A DNA stretch of 64,000 nt from Paraburkholderia sejongensis (GCF_020880815.1 NZ_JAJITD010000002.1:1-64000); one strand, 5' to 3'; positions 19,550 through 28,596 are shown, numbered from the stretch's first letter. Made by a program: numbers and translations. The notes: generated by a model from the letters alone, not told the origin.

Positions 19550-19723
19550 CGCCGGTACAGGCGGGCGAACGCCAATTGAATCCTGGCGGTTTTTGACTAC
19601 CATCAAATTACCCTCCTTCCGCGCTGTTCTCCGACGATGCTCCACCGCACTCCTTCTCTGCTCCACCGCGCAAGCTCATGCATCGCCACCGCAGCACCCG
19701 CGAATTCAGTGCGCTTAGCGAGC

Positions 19724-20185
19724 ATGGCGCGCGTGCTTATCATCGCGCTCGCCGTCGCGACGGTGGCCGGCTGCACGATCACGCTGCCCCACCCGCAAAC
19801 GGTCAGCACGCCGGTCGCCGCGATCAACAGCGCGACGCTCGACGAATACCGCGACGCGGTCGCGCGCCGCATCGTCGAACGCAATCCGTCGTATGTGCTG
19901 CAAGGCAAGCCGCAGGCGATGCTGCGCTCGCTGGTGGTGGTGTCGTTCACGGTGGACCGCAATGGTCACATCGTGCAGTCGGCCGTGTATCGCACCAACG
20001 GCGACGACGAAGCCGAGGCCACCGCGCTCGCGACGCTGCGCCGCTCGTCGCCGCTGCCGACGCCGCCCGGCAAACTGCTGAACGGCCGCGGTCAACTCGA
20101 ACTGTTCGAGGACTGGCTGTTCAACGACAACGGCAAATTCCAGTTGCGCGAACTCGCGTCGCCGCAGGCGGAAAACTTCGAGTGA
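19724..20185 (+). CDS. TonB C-terminal-like lipoprotein
   Basis: From ATG 19724 the 153-residue product begins MARVLIIALAVATVAGC, a lipoprotein signal with lipobox VAGC, so it is probably anchored to a membrane through C17. The remainder (SLVVVSFTVDRNGHIVQSAVYRTNGDDEAEATALATLRRSSPLPTPP) has the fold signature of a TonB C-terminal domain: the hydrophobic strand, the G-x-I/V pattern and a closing helix ending in SPLP.P. Such stand-alone domains often bind envelope partners. It lacks the N-terminal helix and Pro-rich arm of true TonB. An upstream ATG at 19637 exists but does not give a signal peptide. It has no operon partner. Confidence 0.72.
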   Translation: MARVLIIALAVATVAGCTITLPHPQTVSTPVAAINSATLDEYRDAVARRIVERNPSYVLQGKPQAMLRSLVVVSFTVDRNGHIVQSAVYRTNGDDEAEATALATLRRSSPLPTPPGKLLNGRGQLELFEDWLFNDNGKFQLRELASPQAENFE

Positions 20186-20550
20186 GCGCGAGCGGCGCGT
20201 GAAGCGATGCGGCGCGCCAAGGAGTGCGCTAAAGCGTGCACTGATGAGCGCGCTAACAAGCGCACTCATTAAAGCCCCACCCACGCCGCCATTGCTGCAC
20301 AACAAGCGCGCTCGCTATAATTTTCCGATTCCCTGCGCCGGAGCCCTCCGGCATCGCTCACGCCGCCCGCGTACCCGCCGGCGCGGCGCCCGGGCCGAGT
20401 GCAGTGCCGCGGCGCCATCCGCGAGCGGCGCCGCCTCGACACTGAAAGAGGACGCCGCCCTCATGCGCGCCGCCTGGCTCGCTCGCGCATCGCCGCGACG
20501 ACACCAGCGCGGCTCAGCCCCCGCGGCCTCACGACAATTGGAGACCCTGC
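20186..20550. other. Intergenic region with short repeats and MFS promoter
   Basis: This 365-base gap contains alternating GCGCTAA / GCGCACT repeats at 20223-20266, including inverted AGTGCGCT and AGCGCACT. The MFS promoter at 20292-20321 follows, then a G/C-rich leader. No gene is apparent. Confidence 0.5.
20292..20321 (+). promoter_or_regulatory. Sigma-70-like promoter for the MFS gene
   Basis: TTGCTG and a perfect TATAAT are spaced by 18 bases. The implied leader to the start at 20551 is about 220 bases. Confidence 0.5.
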
Positions 20551-21858
20551 ATGTCCACATCGCCGATTTCCGCGGCACAGCCCGCTAGCGGGCGCAACAG
20601 CAACGCGCGGATCATCTTCGCGAGCTTCATCGGCACCGCGATCGAGTTCTACGATTTCTACGTCTACGCGACCGCCGCCGCGCTCGTGATCGGACCGGTA
20701 TTTTTTCCCCACGGCTCGGCCACCGCGCAAGCATTGTCGGCGTTCGTCACGTTCGGCATCGCGTTCGTCGCGCGGCCGATCGGCTCGTTCCTGTTCGGCC
20801 ATTTTGGCGACCGCATCGGCCGTAAATCGACGCTGGTCGCATCGCTGCTGGTGATGGGCGTGTCCACCACGCTGATCGGCTTCGTGCCCGGCTACGACTC
20901 GATCGGCAGCCTCGCGCCGATCCTGCTGTGCGTGCTGCGCTTCGGCCAGGGCATCGGTCTCGGCGGCGAATGGGGCGGCGCGGCCTTGCTCGCGACCGAA
21001 AACGCGCCGGCCGGCAAACGCGGCTGGTTCGGCATGTTCCCGCAGCTCGGCCCGTCGATCGGCTTTCTCGCGTCCAATGGCCTGTTCTTCGCGCTCTCGC
21101 TGTCGCTGTCGGACGAGCAGTTCCGCAGCTGGGGCTGGCGCGTGCCGTTCCTCGTCAGCGCGGTGCTGGTCGCGCTGGGCCTCTACGTGCGTCTGAAAAT
21201 CGCCGAAACGCCGGCGTTCCAGGCCGCGATCGAACGCAAGGAACGCGTGCGGGTGCCGATCGCGACGCTGTTCTCGCAACACTGGGTGCCGACCGTGCTC
21301 GGCGCGCTGTCGATGGTGGTCTGCTACACGCTGTTCTACAACGCGACCACCTTCTCGCTGTCGTACGGCGTCAGCATGCTGCACATCCCGCGTCAGACCT
21401 TCCTCGGCCTGCTGTGCATCGCGGTCGTGTTCATGGCGATCGCGACGCCGCTGTCGGCTCGTGCGAGCGACCGCTTCGGCCGCAAGCCGGTGCTGATCGT
21501 CGGCATCATCGCGGCGATCCTGTCGGGCTTCACGATGGCGCCGCTGCTCGGCAGCGGCGAGCCGCTGCTGGTGCTGCTGTTCCTCGTGATCCAGCTGTTC
21601 CTGATGGGCGTGACCTTCGCGCCGATGGGCGCGCTGCTGCCGGAGCTGTTCCCGACCAACGTGCGCTATACCGGCGCCGGTGTCGCGTACAACCTCGGCG
21701 GCATTCTCGGCGCGTCGGTGGCGCCGTATATCGCGTCGGTGCTGGCCGCGCACGGCGGGCTGCCGTGGGTCGGCGCGTATGTGTCGACGGCGGCCGCGGT
21801 CAGTCTGATCGGCGTACTGTGCATGCGCGAAACGCGCGATGAAAGCCTGATGAAATGA
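20551..21858 (+). CDS. MFS transporter of the metabolite:H+ symporter (MHS) family
   Basis: This 435-residue inner-membrane protein has about twelve hydrophobic segments and the MHS-type signatures IGTAIEFYDFYVYATAAALV, HFGDRIGRKSTL between helices 2 and 3, and RFGQGIGLGGEWGGAALLATENAP. The second half carries the matching DRFGRKPVL loop. Members import organic acids, betaine, shikimate or similar solutes with protons, and the exact substrate cannot be read here. ATG 20551 follows TTGGAG with good spacing. It is monocistronic, downstream of a TATAAT promoter. Confidence 0.92.
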   Translation: MSTSPISAAQPASGRNSNARIIFASFIGTAIEFYDFYVYATAAALVIGPVFFPHGSATAQALSAFVTFGIAFVARPIGSFLFGHFGDRIGRKSTLVASLLVMGVSTTLIGFVPGYDSIGSLAPILLCVLRFGQGIGLGGEWGGAALLATENAPAGKRGWFGMFPQLGPSIGFLASNGLFFALSLSLSDEQFRSWGWRVPFLVSAVLVALGLYVRLKIAETPAFQAAIERKERVRVPIATLFSQHWVPTVLGALSMVVCYTLFYNATTFSLSYGVSMLHIPRQTFLGLLCIAVVFMAIATPLSARASDRFGRKPVLIVGIIAAILSGFTMAPLLGSGEPLLVLLFLVIQLFLMGVTFAPMGALLPELFPTNVRYTGAGVAYNLGGILGASVAPYIASVLAAHGGLPWVGAYVSTAAAVSLIGVLCMRETRDESLMK

Positions 21859-21907
21859 TCGGCTGCGGCGGGATTCGACCCGGCCCGGCCTGGGTGAATC
21901 CCCCGCC

Positions 21908-21935
21908 TTGCGCGTGCGTTTTGCCTGCCTATACT
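21908..21935 (+). promoter_or_regulatory. Promoter of the 59-residue membrane protein gene
   Basis: TTGCGC and TATACT are separated by 16 bases and end 36 bases before the ATG at 21972. Confidence 0.5.
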
Positions 21936-21971
21936 CCCTGACATAACCCCATAAAAACCAGGGAGATTCGC

Positions 21972-22151
21972 ATGAACGTCCATCTGCATAACGCGGACAT
22001 CGTCGTGATCATCGCGCTGGCCCTGCTCGGCGCTCTACTGCTCGCAGTGCTGTTCCGTCCCGCCACGTGGAGAGGCATCGTCGTCGATGCGCTGGTCGCG
22101 AACGTCGCGGCGATTGCCGCGGTCGTCGCGTTCGAAATGCTAGTGGCCTAG
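21972..22151 (+). CDS. Small hydrophobic membrane protein (59 aa)
   Basis: A 59-residue open frame starts at ATG 21972 behind GGGAGA six bases upstream and a plausible promoter. The product, MNVHLHNADIVVIIALALLG..., is predicted to have two membrane helices: residues about 9-28 (IVVIIALALLGALLLAVLF) and about 35-57 (VVDALVANVAAIAAVVAFEML), with a short PATWRG turn between them. I recognise no family. It lies between the MFS gene and a tiny lipoprotein gene pointing the opposite way, and a perfect 9-bp hairpin follows its stop. Base composition and third-position use match the chromosome. Confidence 0.65.
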   Translation: MNVHLHNADIVVIIALALLGALLLAVLFRPATWRGIVVDALVANVAAIAAVVAFEMLVA

Positions 22152-22156
22152 CGACT

Positions 22157-22184
22157 GCGGCCTGAACCGGATGGCTCAGGCCGC
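22157..22184. terminator. Hairpin between two convergent small genes
   Basis: GCGGCCTGA and TCAGGCCGC form a perfect 9-bp stem with a ten-base loop between the convergent stops at 22151 and 22199. There is no T run on either side, so it may be a structural 3' end and not a classical terminator. Confidence 0.4.
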
Positions 22185-22198
22185 CGCTTGCGTCATGC

Positions 22199-22330
22199 TC
22201 AACGGTAGTAGCCGTGGTGATAGTACGGGCCGCCGCCGTAGTAATAGCCCGGCGCCGGCGCGACCACACAGCCGCCGAGTGCCGAGGCGAGGACCGTACC
22301 GGCGATCAGAGTCAGGATCAAGCGTTTCAT
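22199..22330 (-). CDS. Small Tyr/Gly/His-rich lipoprotein (43 aa)
   Basis: The 43-residue product MKRLILTLIAGTVLASALGG CVVAPAPGYYYGG... has a classical lipoprotein signal with lipobox ALGGC (C21). After lipidation only about 23 residues remain, almost all Pro, Gly, Tyr and His (YYYGGGPYYHHGYYR). ATG 22330 follows GGAGAACAAC, a good ribosome site. Short Tyr/Gly/His-rich lipoproteins of this type are common and mostly uncharacterised in Burkholderia. The His/Tyr tail could contact metal or cell-wall glycans, which is speculation. Confidence 0.75.
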   Translation of the reverse strand: MKRLILTLIAGTVLASALGGCVVAPAPGYYYGGGPYYHHGYYR

Positions 22331-22926
22331 GTTGTTCTCCATCGAGTCAGATTGATTCGAGCCGAAATCCCCGAATGACCCGATTGGAACCGATGCGCGG
22401 CGGCGCGAGCGTTGCCATTTGTAAAGGAAGATCACCGCTGTGTTACAGGAGCGGCGCGCGCGGCGCGGCGTTTCCGGTGGACGCGGGAGGCGCCGGCGCA
22501 GCGCGCCGGCAGCGCGCACAAACACCGCCTATACTGCGTTGAACATGCTGTCGCGATGCATGCCCGGCTGGCCGCGCATCGGCGCTCTTTTGAAGTGGCG
22601 GCGCACGCGCGCAGTGCTTGCCGAAGCTGTGGCGACCCGCGTGCACAGGCGCGCCGCGCTGCCGGTAACGGCCGCTTAAGAGGTCAACGAAAAGCGACAG
22701 ATTTAACAGCCGTGTAATCGAGCTAGCGGCGATTGAGCCGCGATCCATCCGCGATTCAATCGCGCTTTATTCGCGGTCCGTGCGCGATTTCTCTTCGCCC
22801 GACGTTCCCCGACGCGGGCGTTTTTCGAGGCGCGGCCACGCATGCGCCGCCCGCAAGGGCGGCACTGCGCGGCACGCCTCTTTTCTTTGTGGCAAACGAT
22901 TGCGCGAACGTGCAAATGCAGCCGTG
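22331..22926. other. Intergenic region without a clear gene
   Basis: About 600 bases separate the small lipoprotein and waaC. One 44-codon frame (ATG 22545 to 22679) encodes a basic peptide without ribosome site or family and is not called. Around 22735-22765 the GCGATT/AATCGC motif recurs in alternating orientation. No RNA gene or terminator stands out. Confidence 0.4.
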
Positions 22927-23937
22927 TCAGGCCGCGGCGGCGGCCGAGCGCTGCTGTAGTGGCAGCGCCGGGGCATTCGCGTACACATGGTCGATCGCTT
23001 CGAGCGCCGCGCTGAGCGGCGGCACCGACTGGCCATCGCCGATCGAGATCGACCGATACGGCGCATGGACGCCGCAATGCGCCGGCGACGTCGCGACGAA
23101 GATCATCACGGTGGGCTTGTGCAACGCGTGGGCGAGGTGCACGAAACCCGTATCGGTACCGACGACCAGCTCGCACGCGTCGATCATCTGCGCGACTTCG
23201 GTCACGCTCATGCGCGGCAGCACGGTCGCGCCCGGCACCTCGGCGGCGATCTGTCCGGCGGCCTCGCGCTCGCCGTCCGAGCCCCACGGCAGCACCACGC
23301 GAAAACCGCGTTCGGCCAATTCGCGGCCGAGCGCGCTCCAATGGCCGAGCGGCCACTTCTTGTCGTCCTTCGACGTCGCGTGAAAAAACGCCGCGACAGG
23401 CGCGGCTTCGTCCGGCAAGGGCCGAACGACGGGTTCCGGCACGCGCAGGTTGTAGACCGGCGCACCGTCGACCTGATAGCCGAGCGCCTCGCTCGCGCTG
23501 ATGCGCATGCCGTGCCATGCATCGCACTGCGGACGCGGGCCGAAGCGGCCGGTGTAGGCAAACGCGGCGCCACGCTCGCCGAGATCCTGCGACTGATAGC
23601 CGATGCGCCGGCGCGAGCGCGCGAGGAACGCGATGATCGCGCTCTTGTAGACGCCGTGAATGTCGATGATGTAGTCGTAACGATACGCGCGCAGTTCGGC
23701 GATGGACGCCCAGATGGCTTTCAGGTCGCTCCAGCGGCGCGTTTTCTTGAAGCGGCGCAGCGGCGCGCACAGGACGCGATCGACGCCCTGGCTCCAGTGC
23801 ACGAGTTCCGCGAACGCTTCGTCAGCCGCCCAATCGACCTGCACGCCGGGAAACGCCCGCTTGATGTCGGCAACGACCGGCAATGCCTGCACGATGTCGC
23901 CGAGTGAAGTGACCTTGACGATCAGAATGCGCTTCAT
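22927..23937 (-). CDS. waaC: Lipopolysaccharide heptosyltransferase I
   Basis: This 336-residue glycosyltransferase family 9 enzyme adds the first heptose to Kdo in the LPS inner core at the inner membrane. The N-terminus MKRILIVKVTSLGDIVQALPVV is diagnostic. The ADP-heptose site motif VVGTDTGFVHLAHALHKPTV is intact near residue 260, and the central FFHATSKDDKKWP matches the WaaC type, not WaaF. The C-terminus ends in a short poly-Ala stretch. It is monocistronic on the minus strand and diverges from the chloride channel gene. Confidence 0.92.
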   Translation of the reverse strand: MKRILIVKVTSLGDIVQALPVVADIKRAFPGVQVDWAADEAFAELVHWSQGVDRVLCAPLRRFKKTRRWSDLKAIWASIAELRAYRYDYIIDIHGVYKSAIIAFLARSRRRIGYQSQDLGERGAAFAYTGRFGPRPQCDAWHGMRISASEALGYQVDGAPVYNLRVPEPVVRPLPDEAAPVAAFFHATSKDDKKWPLGHWSALGRELAERGFRVVLPWGSDGEREAAGQIAAEVPGATVLPRMSVTEVAQMIDACELVVGTDTGFVHLAHALHKPTVMIFVATSPAHCGVHAPYRSISIGDGQSVPPLSAALEAIDHVYANAPALPLQQRSAAAAA

Positions 23938-24215
23938 CGAGATTGTTCGTTGTTCGAAGTTCAGATCATTCTAGCCGACGAGTCGGCGCTGTTCCGCTGA
24001 ACCCGGCATTTGCTGGAACCCCGTGTCCATAACGGCTCGTTACAAGGGATCGTTCGGCACAGCTGACAGTTCCCTTCATTCAAACATTTCATCAACCCTT
24101 CATATGCCGGATTCGCGACGCGGGTCTTACACTAGTGCCTGTTTTGCGCGGAGAACGCCCGCGCATTCCAGCTGTGATGCAAACTGACCGCGCCCTCTGA
24201 CGCCCACTATCCACT

Positions 24216-25613
24216 ATGTCCCAGCCCTTCGCTTTCCAGTCTTCCATTCTCTTGCGCCGCGCCAAACGGCTGTGGCGGCAATACGGCGTGTTCTGGCTCG
24301 GCGCGATCGCCGTCGGTCTGGTCGCGGTGCTGTACGCGCGTTTGATCGACTGGGGCTACGACGCGTTTCGCGACGTGATGCTGCGCTATCGGTGGGCGCC
24401 GCTGCTGATCACGCCCGCGGTCGCCGCGCTCGCGGTGTGGCTCACCCGCAAGTTCTTTCGCGGCGCCGAGGGCAGCGGGATACCGCAGGTGATCGCGACC
24501 TTGCATTCGAACACCAGCGAATCCGGCAAGCGGCTGCTCACGCTGCGGATCCTGCTGGGCAAGATCGGCGTGTCGCTGCTCGGCATTCTCGGCGGCTTCA
24601 CGATCGGCCGCGAAGGACCGACCGTGCAGGTCGGCGCCGCGCTGATGTTCAATCTGCGCCGCTTCTACCCGCGCTCGAATGCGTTGATCGAGCGGCAACT
24701 GGTGCTGGCCGGCGCCGCCGCCGGGTTGTCGGCCGCGTTCAATACGCCGCTCGCCGGGATCGTGTTCGCGATCGAGGAACTGACGCGCAGCTTCGAGGCG
24801 CGCGCGAGCGGCGTGCTGATCACCGCGATCATCATCGCCGGCGTGATCGCGCTCGGGCTGAACGGCAATTACACGTATTTCGGCACGATCCAGATCGGCG
24901 CGCATTTCCCCGACCTGCTCGCGGTGGCGGTGCTGCTGACCGCGCTCGTCACCGGCATCGCGGGCGGCGCGTTCGGCTGGCTGCTGCTCAATACCGCGCG
25001 CTGGCTGCCGGCGCCGCTGCGGCAGCTGCACGGCGAGCGGCCGATCGTGTTCGCCGCGCTGTGCGGCTTCGCGATCGCGGTGGTCGGCGTCGCGTCGGGC
25101 GGCACCACGTTCGGCAGCGGCTATTCGGAGGCGCGCGGACTGCTCGACGGCCACGAGCAGCTATCGGTGTTCTATCCGTTTCTGAAGATGATCGCGATGG
25201 TCGGCTCGTACCTGCCCGGCATTCCGGGCGGCATCTTCGCGCCGTCGCTGTCGATCGGCGCGGGCTTCGGCAATCTGCTGCACATGGTGTTCGGCTCGAT
25301 GCAACTGCCGATGCTGATCGCGCTCGCGATGGTCGGCTATCTCGCCGCGGTCACGCAGTCGCCGATCACGTCGTTCGTGATCGTGATGGAAATGATCGAT
25401 GGCCACGCGCTGGTGATTTCGCTGATGGCCACCGCGTTGATTGCGAGCCGCGTCGCGCGGCTGTTCGCGCCGCCGCTGTATGAATCGCTCGCGCAGCGTT
25501 ATATGGCGCCGCTGCCGCAGCCGGTGCCCGCGCCGGTACCGGAAGTGCCGCAGGTCGAGCCGCTCGAACCGCAGGCGGAAAGCGGCGACGCCACCGCGAC
25601 GCCGCGCCGCTAA
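24216..25613 (+). CDS. clcA: CLC-family chloride channel or Cl-/H+ antiporter
   Basis: The 465-residue membrane protein has the CLC selectivity-filter sequences: GAEGSGIPQV, GREGPTVQVGA with the external gating Glu, and GIPGGIFAPSLSIGAGFG. The intracellular proton Glu region (FNTPLAGIVFAIEEL) is also present, so exchange activity is possible. No CBS domains follow. Instead the protein ends in a Pro/Glu-rich tail (PQPVPAPVPEVPQVEPLEPQ) of about 45 residues. The start at 24216 has no strong ribosome site. Likely roles are acid resistance or volume control, and the context gives no further hint. Confidence 0.92.
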   Translation: MSQPFAFQSSILLRRAKRLWRQYGVFWLGAIAVGLVAVLYARLIDWGYDAFRDVMLRYRWAPLLITPAVAALAVWLTRKFFRGAEGSGIPQVIATLHSNTSESGKRLLTLRILLGKIGVSLLGILGGFTIGREGPTVQVGAALMFNLRRFYPRSNALIERQLVLAGAAAGLSAAFNTPLAGIVFAIEELTRSFEARASGVLITAIIIAGVIALGLNGNYTYFGTIQIGAHFPDLLAVAVLLTALVTGIAGGAFGWLLLNTARWLPAPLRQLHGERPIVFAALCGFAIAVVGVASGGTTFGSGYSEARGLLDGHEQLSVFYPFLKMIAMVGSYLPGIPGGIFAPSLSIGAGFGNLLHMVFGSMQLPMLIALAMVGYLAAVTQSPITSFVIVMEMIDGHALVISLMATALIASRVARLFAPPLYESLAQRYMAPLPQPVPAPVPEVPQVEPLEPQAESGDATATPRR

Positions 25614-25683
25614 CCGGCCCGCGAGAAACGCGCAGCGCGACGCAACGCAACGCGGGACGCGCGCCGCGCCACGCGCGGCGCAC

Positions 25684-25717
25684 AAAGCAAAACGGCCGCG
25701 CCAGCAGCGCGACCGTT
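25684..25717 (-). terminator. Terminator of the min operon
   Basis: On the minus strand AACGGTCGCGC and GCGCGGCCGTT form an 11-bp stem with one mismatch over a five-base loop, followed by TTTTGCTTT. It lies 15 bases past the minE stop. Confidence 0.7.
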
Positions 25718-25732
25718 CCGACACTCCGCCGC

Positions 25733-25987
25733 TCAGGCCTGCGGAATTTCTATCTTCACTTCGAGCACCTCGAGATCGTCCTGACGCTCGAGGCTCACGC
25801 GGATATCGTCGTCGGAGATCTTCACGTATTTCGAAATGACGGCCACCAGTTCGCGTTGCAACGCAGGCAGATAATCGGCGGGCGCGTGACCGCCGGCGCG
25901 CTCGTGCGCGATGATCAACTGCAGGCGCTCCTTCGCTACCGACGCGGACTTCTTTTTCTCGCCCAGCAAAAACGAGAGTATCGACAT
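25733..25987 (-). CDS. minE: Cell division topological specificity factor MinE
   Basis: The 84-residue protein stimulates MinD ATPase and drives pole-to-pole oscillation of MinCD. The N-terminal [30 protein letters not shown] holds the membrane-targeting and MinD-contact segment. The C-terminal half ([28 protein letters not shown]) is the dimer domain. The start follows AAGGGGGG after a 14-base gap from minD, and it is the last gene of minC-minD-minE. Confidence 0.97.
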   Translation of the reverse strand: MSILSFLLGEKKKSASVAKERLQLIIAHERAGGHAPADYLPALQRELVAVISKYVKISDDDIRVSLERQDDLEVLEVKIEIPQA

Positions 25988-26001
25988 TACGTGCGCCCCC
26001 C

Positions 26002-26817
26002 TTACTTGGTGCCGAAGAGGCGCTGCAGCAGCCCGGGCTTCTGGTAATCGACAAAGCGAAGCGATTTCTGCTCGCCGAGGAAACGCGACACGACATCCTT
26101 ATAGGCTTCGGCCACGTCGGTGCCGTCCAGATGCACGGCCGGCAGACCCTGGTTCGACGCGTGCAGCACCGCTTCCGACTCCGGAATCACGCCGATCAGA
26201 TCGATGCGCAGAATTTCCTGGATGTCGGTGAGCGACAGCATTTCGCCTTCGCTGACGCGCTTCGGGTTGTAGCGGGTGATCAGCAGGTGTTCCTTGATCG
26301 GCTCCTTGCCTTCGATCGCGCGTTTGGTCTTCGACGACAGGATGCCGAGAATGCGATCGGAGTCGCGCACCGACGACACTTCCGGATTCGTCACGATCAG
26401 CGCTTCGTCGGCGAAGTGCATGGCCAGCAGCGCGCCCGATTCGATACCGGCGGGCGAATCGCAGACGATGTATTCGAAGTCCATCGCGATCAGATCGTTG
26501 ATGACCTTCTCGACGCCTTCCATCGTCAGCGCGTCTTTATCGCGCGTTTGCGAGGCCGGCAGGATGAACAGGTTCTCGCATTTTTTGTCTTTGATCAGCG
26601 CCTGGTTCAGGTTCGCTTCGCCCTGGATCACGTTGATCAGGTCGTACACCACACGGCGCTCGCAGCCCATGATGAGGTCGAGGTTACGCAGGCCGACGTC
26701 GAAGTCGATCACGGCGGTTTTGCTGCCGCGCAATGCGAGGGCCGATGCAAAACTCGCGCTCGTGGTCGTCTTGCCCACGCCACCCTTGCCCGAAGTCACC
26801 ACAATGATTTTTGCCAT
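26002..26817 (-). CDS. minD: Septum site-determining ATPase MinD
   Basis: The 271-residue membrane-associated ATPase recruits MinC to the membrane. It has the deviant Walker A motif GKGGVGKTT at residues 10-18, the [20 protein letters not shown] switch region and a C-terminal amphipathic helix ([12 protein letters not shown]) for membrane binding. Length and order are standard. The 105-base gap to minC is longer than the gap to minE. Confidence 0.98.
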   Translation of the reverse strand: MAKIIVVTSGKGGVGKTTTSASFASALALRGSKTAVIDFDVGLRNLDLIMGCERRVVYDLINVIQGEANLNQALIKDKKCENLFILPASQTRDKDALTMEGVEKVINDLIAMDFEYIVCDSPAGIESGALLAMHFADEALIVTNPEVSSVRDSDRILGILSSKTKRAIEGKEPIKEHLLITRYNPKRVSEGEMLSLTDIQEILRIDLIGVIPESEAVLHASNQGLPAVHLDGTDVAEAYKDVVSRFLGEQKSLRFVDYQKPGLLQRLFGTK

Positions 26818-26922
26818 TACCCTTACCTTGTGTTCGTCAAATGCGTCAATTGATGCGCGGCCCGTTGCGCCGCGGCGTCGCGTGCCGCCATCGCCCCGCG
26901 GCAGCGCGCGCCATGCGTCGCG

Positions 26923-27759
26923 TTACGTGAGCCGCAGCGGTTCGATCATCAGTTTTTCCTGGTCGAGCCAGATCTGCACCGGCTTGCCGAGCACGTCGGC
27001 CGGCAGCGGGTTCTCGGTGGTTCGATAGATGCCGGCGATCGAGATGAGTTCCGGCTCGAGACACGTGCAGAAGATGCGCGCGTCGTGATTGCCCTGCACG
27101 CCGGCCAATGCGCGGCCGCGCAACGGCGCGTAAATATGGATGTTGCCTTCGGCGATCACCTCGGCGCCGTAGCTGACGAGCCCGAGCACGACCAGATCGC
27201 CCTTTGCGTAGATGCGTTGGCCGGAACGCAGCGGCTTTTCGACCACCATCGTTTGCGACGAGGTGGCGAGGCGCACCGGTTCGGGGGAGTCGCTCGATGC
27301 GGGTGCGCTCGCGGCGGCGCTTGCCGTGGCCGCGTTTGCGTTGGCGGCGGCTTGTGCGTCGCCTGCGTTGCCTGCGTTGCCCTGGTCCGCTGCGGCGGCT
27401 GGCGTCGCGCCGTCTTCATCGGCCTGCTTTGCGGGAGCGCCGCGGCGGTCGCGCGCTTCGAGCAGCGGCAACGCCGACTCGGCCGCCCATCCCTGCTCCG
27501 CATTCGCGACCACGCCGACCGGACGCATCCGCACGCTGTCCAGCAATTGCGCGATCTCGGCGAGCGGCACGCGCTCATTGCCGGCGAGGCGGCGCACGTC
27601 GATCGCGACGACGTCGTTAGCGAAAAACTCGGGAGTCGCCTCGAAGCGCCGGGTCAGTTCGGCACGCATCGCATCGAGGTCGGTCGTTTTGACCACGAAC
27701 ATCAGCGTGTCGACAGAGCCGCTGCGCAGTTCGAAAAAGGGCGATTTCTTGGGCGACAT
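26923..27759 (-). CDS. minC: Septum site-determining protein MinC
   Basis: The 278-residue protein blocks FtsZ assembly away from mid-cell. The N-terminal FtsZ-inhibiting domain ([20 protein letters not shown]) and the C-terminal beta-helix domain ([43 protein letters not shown]) are clear. They are joined by a linker of about 50 residues rich in Ala, Asn and Ser, longer than in E. coli. ATG 27759 (MSPKKSPF) is preferred to an in-frame TTG at 27771. A TAAAAT box about 25 bases upstream may belong to the operon promoter. Confidence 0.96.
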   Translation of the reverse strand: MSPKKSPFFELRSGSVDTLMFVVKTTDLDAMRAELTRRFEATPEFFANDVVAIDVRRLAGNERVPLAEIAQLLDSVRMRPVGVVANAEQGWAAESALPLLEARDRRGAPAKQADEDGATPAAAADQGNAGNAGDAQAAANANAATASAAASAPASSDSPEPVRLATSSQTMVVEKPLRSGQRIYAKGDLVVLGLVSYGAEVIAEGNIHIYAPLRGRALAGVQGNHDARIFCTCLEPELISIAGIYRTTENPLPADVLGKPVQIWLDQEKLMIEPLRLT

Positions 27760-27940
27760 AGCGTTCGGCAAAAAATTTTGCGTATTTTACAGGCGTACGC
27801 ACGCGCGGCCAGGTTTTTTCCCGCAGAAATCAGCGGTTTTGTGAGCGAGCTGTCGACGTGCGCGTCACACGTGCGCCGGCACTACGCGTGACGGACGGGA
27901 TGAAGGCGGCGGGAGAAGAACGCAGCGGCTGCGCAAACAG

Positions 27941-28018
27941 CGGAAGTGGAAGCGGCAGCGGAAGCCGACGCCGAAGCGGCAACGGACGCGGAAGAGCAAG
28001 CGGCAACTGCGCTGCACG
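27941..28018. repeat. Degenerate GCGGAAGC-type simple repeat
   Basis: Variants of GCGGAAG and AGCGGCA recur about nine times between the minC upstream region and the acetyltransferase stop. No coding or hairpin role is apparent. Confidence 0.5.
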
Positions 28019-28062
28019 ACGATGAACCCAACCGGCCCAGCCCGCGCGCCGCTCGCAAAGAG

Positions 28063-28596
28063 TTACTCTGCGGGCGCGCCCGAATCGGCCGGCACGTGCC
28101 ACACCAGCAGGCTTTCGACCTGCTCGGGCGCACGCTGCACGCGCCGGTGCTCGCCGGCCGGACCGAAGCCGAGCGCTTCGTAAAAGCGCATCGCGTTGCG
28201 GTTCGAGTCGGCCACCCACGCGTAGATTTCGGTCGCGCCCGCAGCGGCGAGCCAGTTGCTCGCGGTATCGACCAGCAATTCGCCGCCGCGCAGATGACGC
28301 ACGGCCGGTGCGACCCACAGTTCGCCAACGAACGCGCGATGCTCGCCGGCCTGATCGAGACGCGCCTCGATCAGGCCGGCCGGATGACCTTCGGTGTACA
28401 GGATGAACGTGCCGGCGGTACGCGATACCGCGTGGTCCGCCGCGGTGGCGTCGAAGCTGGCGGCGTCGGCCGACAACGCGTCCTCCAGTGTCGCGCCGAA
28501 CGCATACGGCGCCTCCCGCAGCGATGCGGTACGGAGCTCGCGAAAAACGGCGCCCTGCTCAGCAGTGATGCGGCGAACGGTCAGTGACGGACTCAT
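28063..28596 (-). CDS. GNAT-family N-acetyltransferase
   Basis: The 177-residue protein has the GNAT fold signature. VGELWVAPAVRHLRGGELLVD at about residues 90-110 contains the acetyl-CoA pyrophosphate loop (here RHLRGG, a variant of RxxGxG). IYAWVADSNRNAMRFYEALGFGPAG is the typical motif B. The N-terminus (VRRITAEQGAVFRELRTASLREAPYAFG) matches GNATs that acetylate small molecules or protein N-termini, and the substrate is unknown. It lies 178 bases downstream of map on the same strand and may or may not be cotranscribed. Confidence 0.9.
   Translation of the reverse strand: MSPSLTVRRITAEQGAVFRELRTASLREAPYAFGATLEDALSADAASFDATAADHAVSRTAGTFILYTEGHPAGLIEARLDQAGEHRAFVGELWVAPAVRHLRGGELLVDTASNWLAAAGATEIYAWVADSNRNAMRFYEALGFGPAGEHRRVQRAPEQVESLLVWHVPADSGAPAE

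Noticed and set aside
22545..22679. A 44-codon plus-strand frame before waaC
   Set aside because: It has no ribosome site or promoter of quality, and the peptide is basic without signal or homologous feature.
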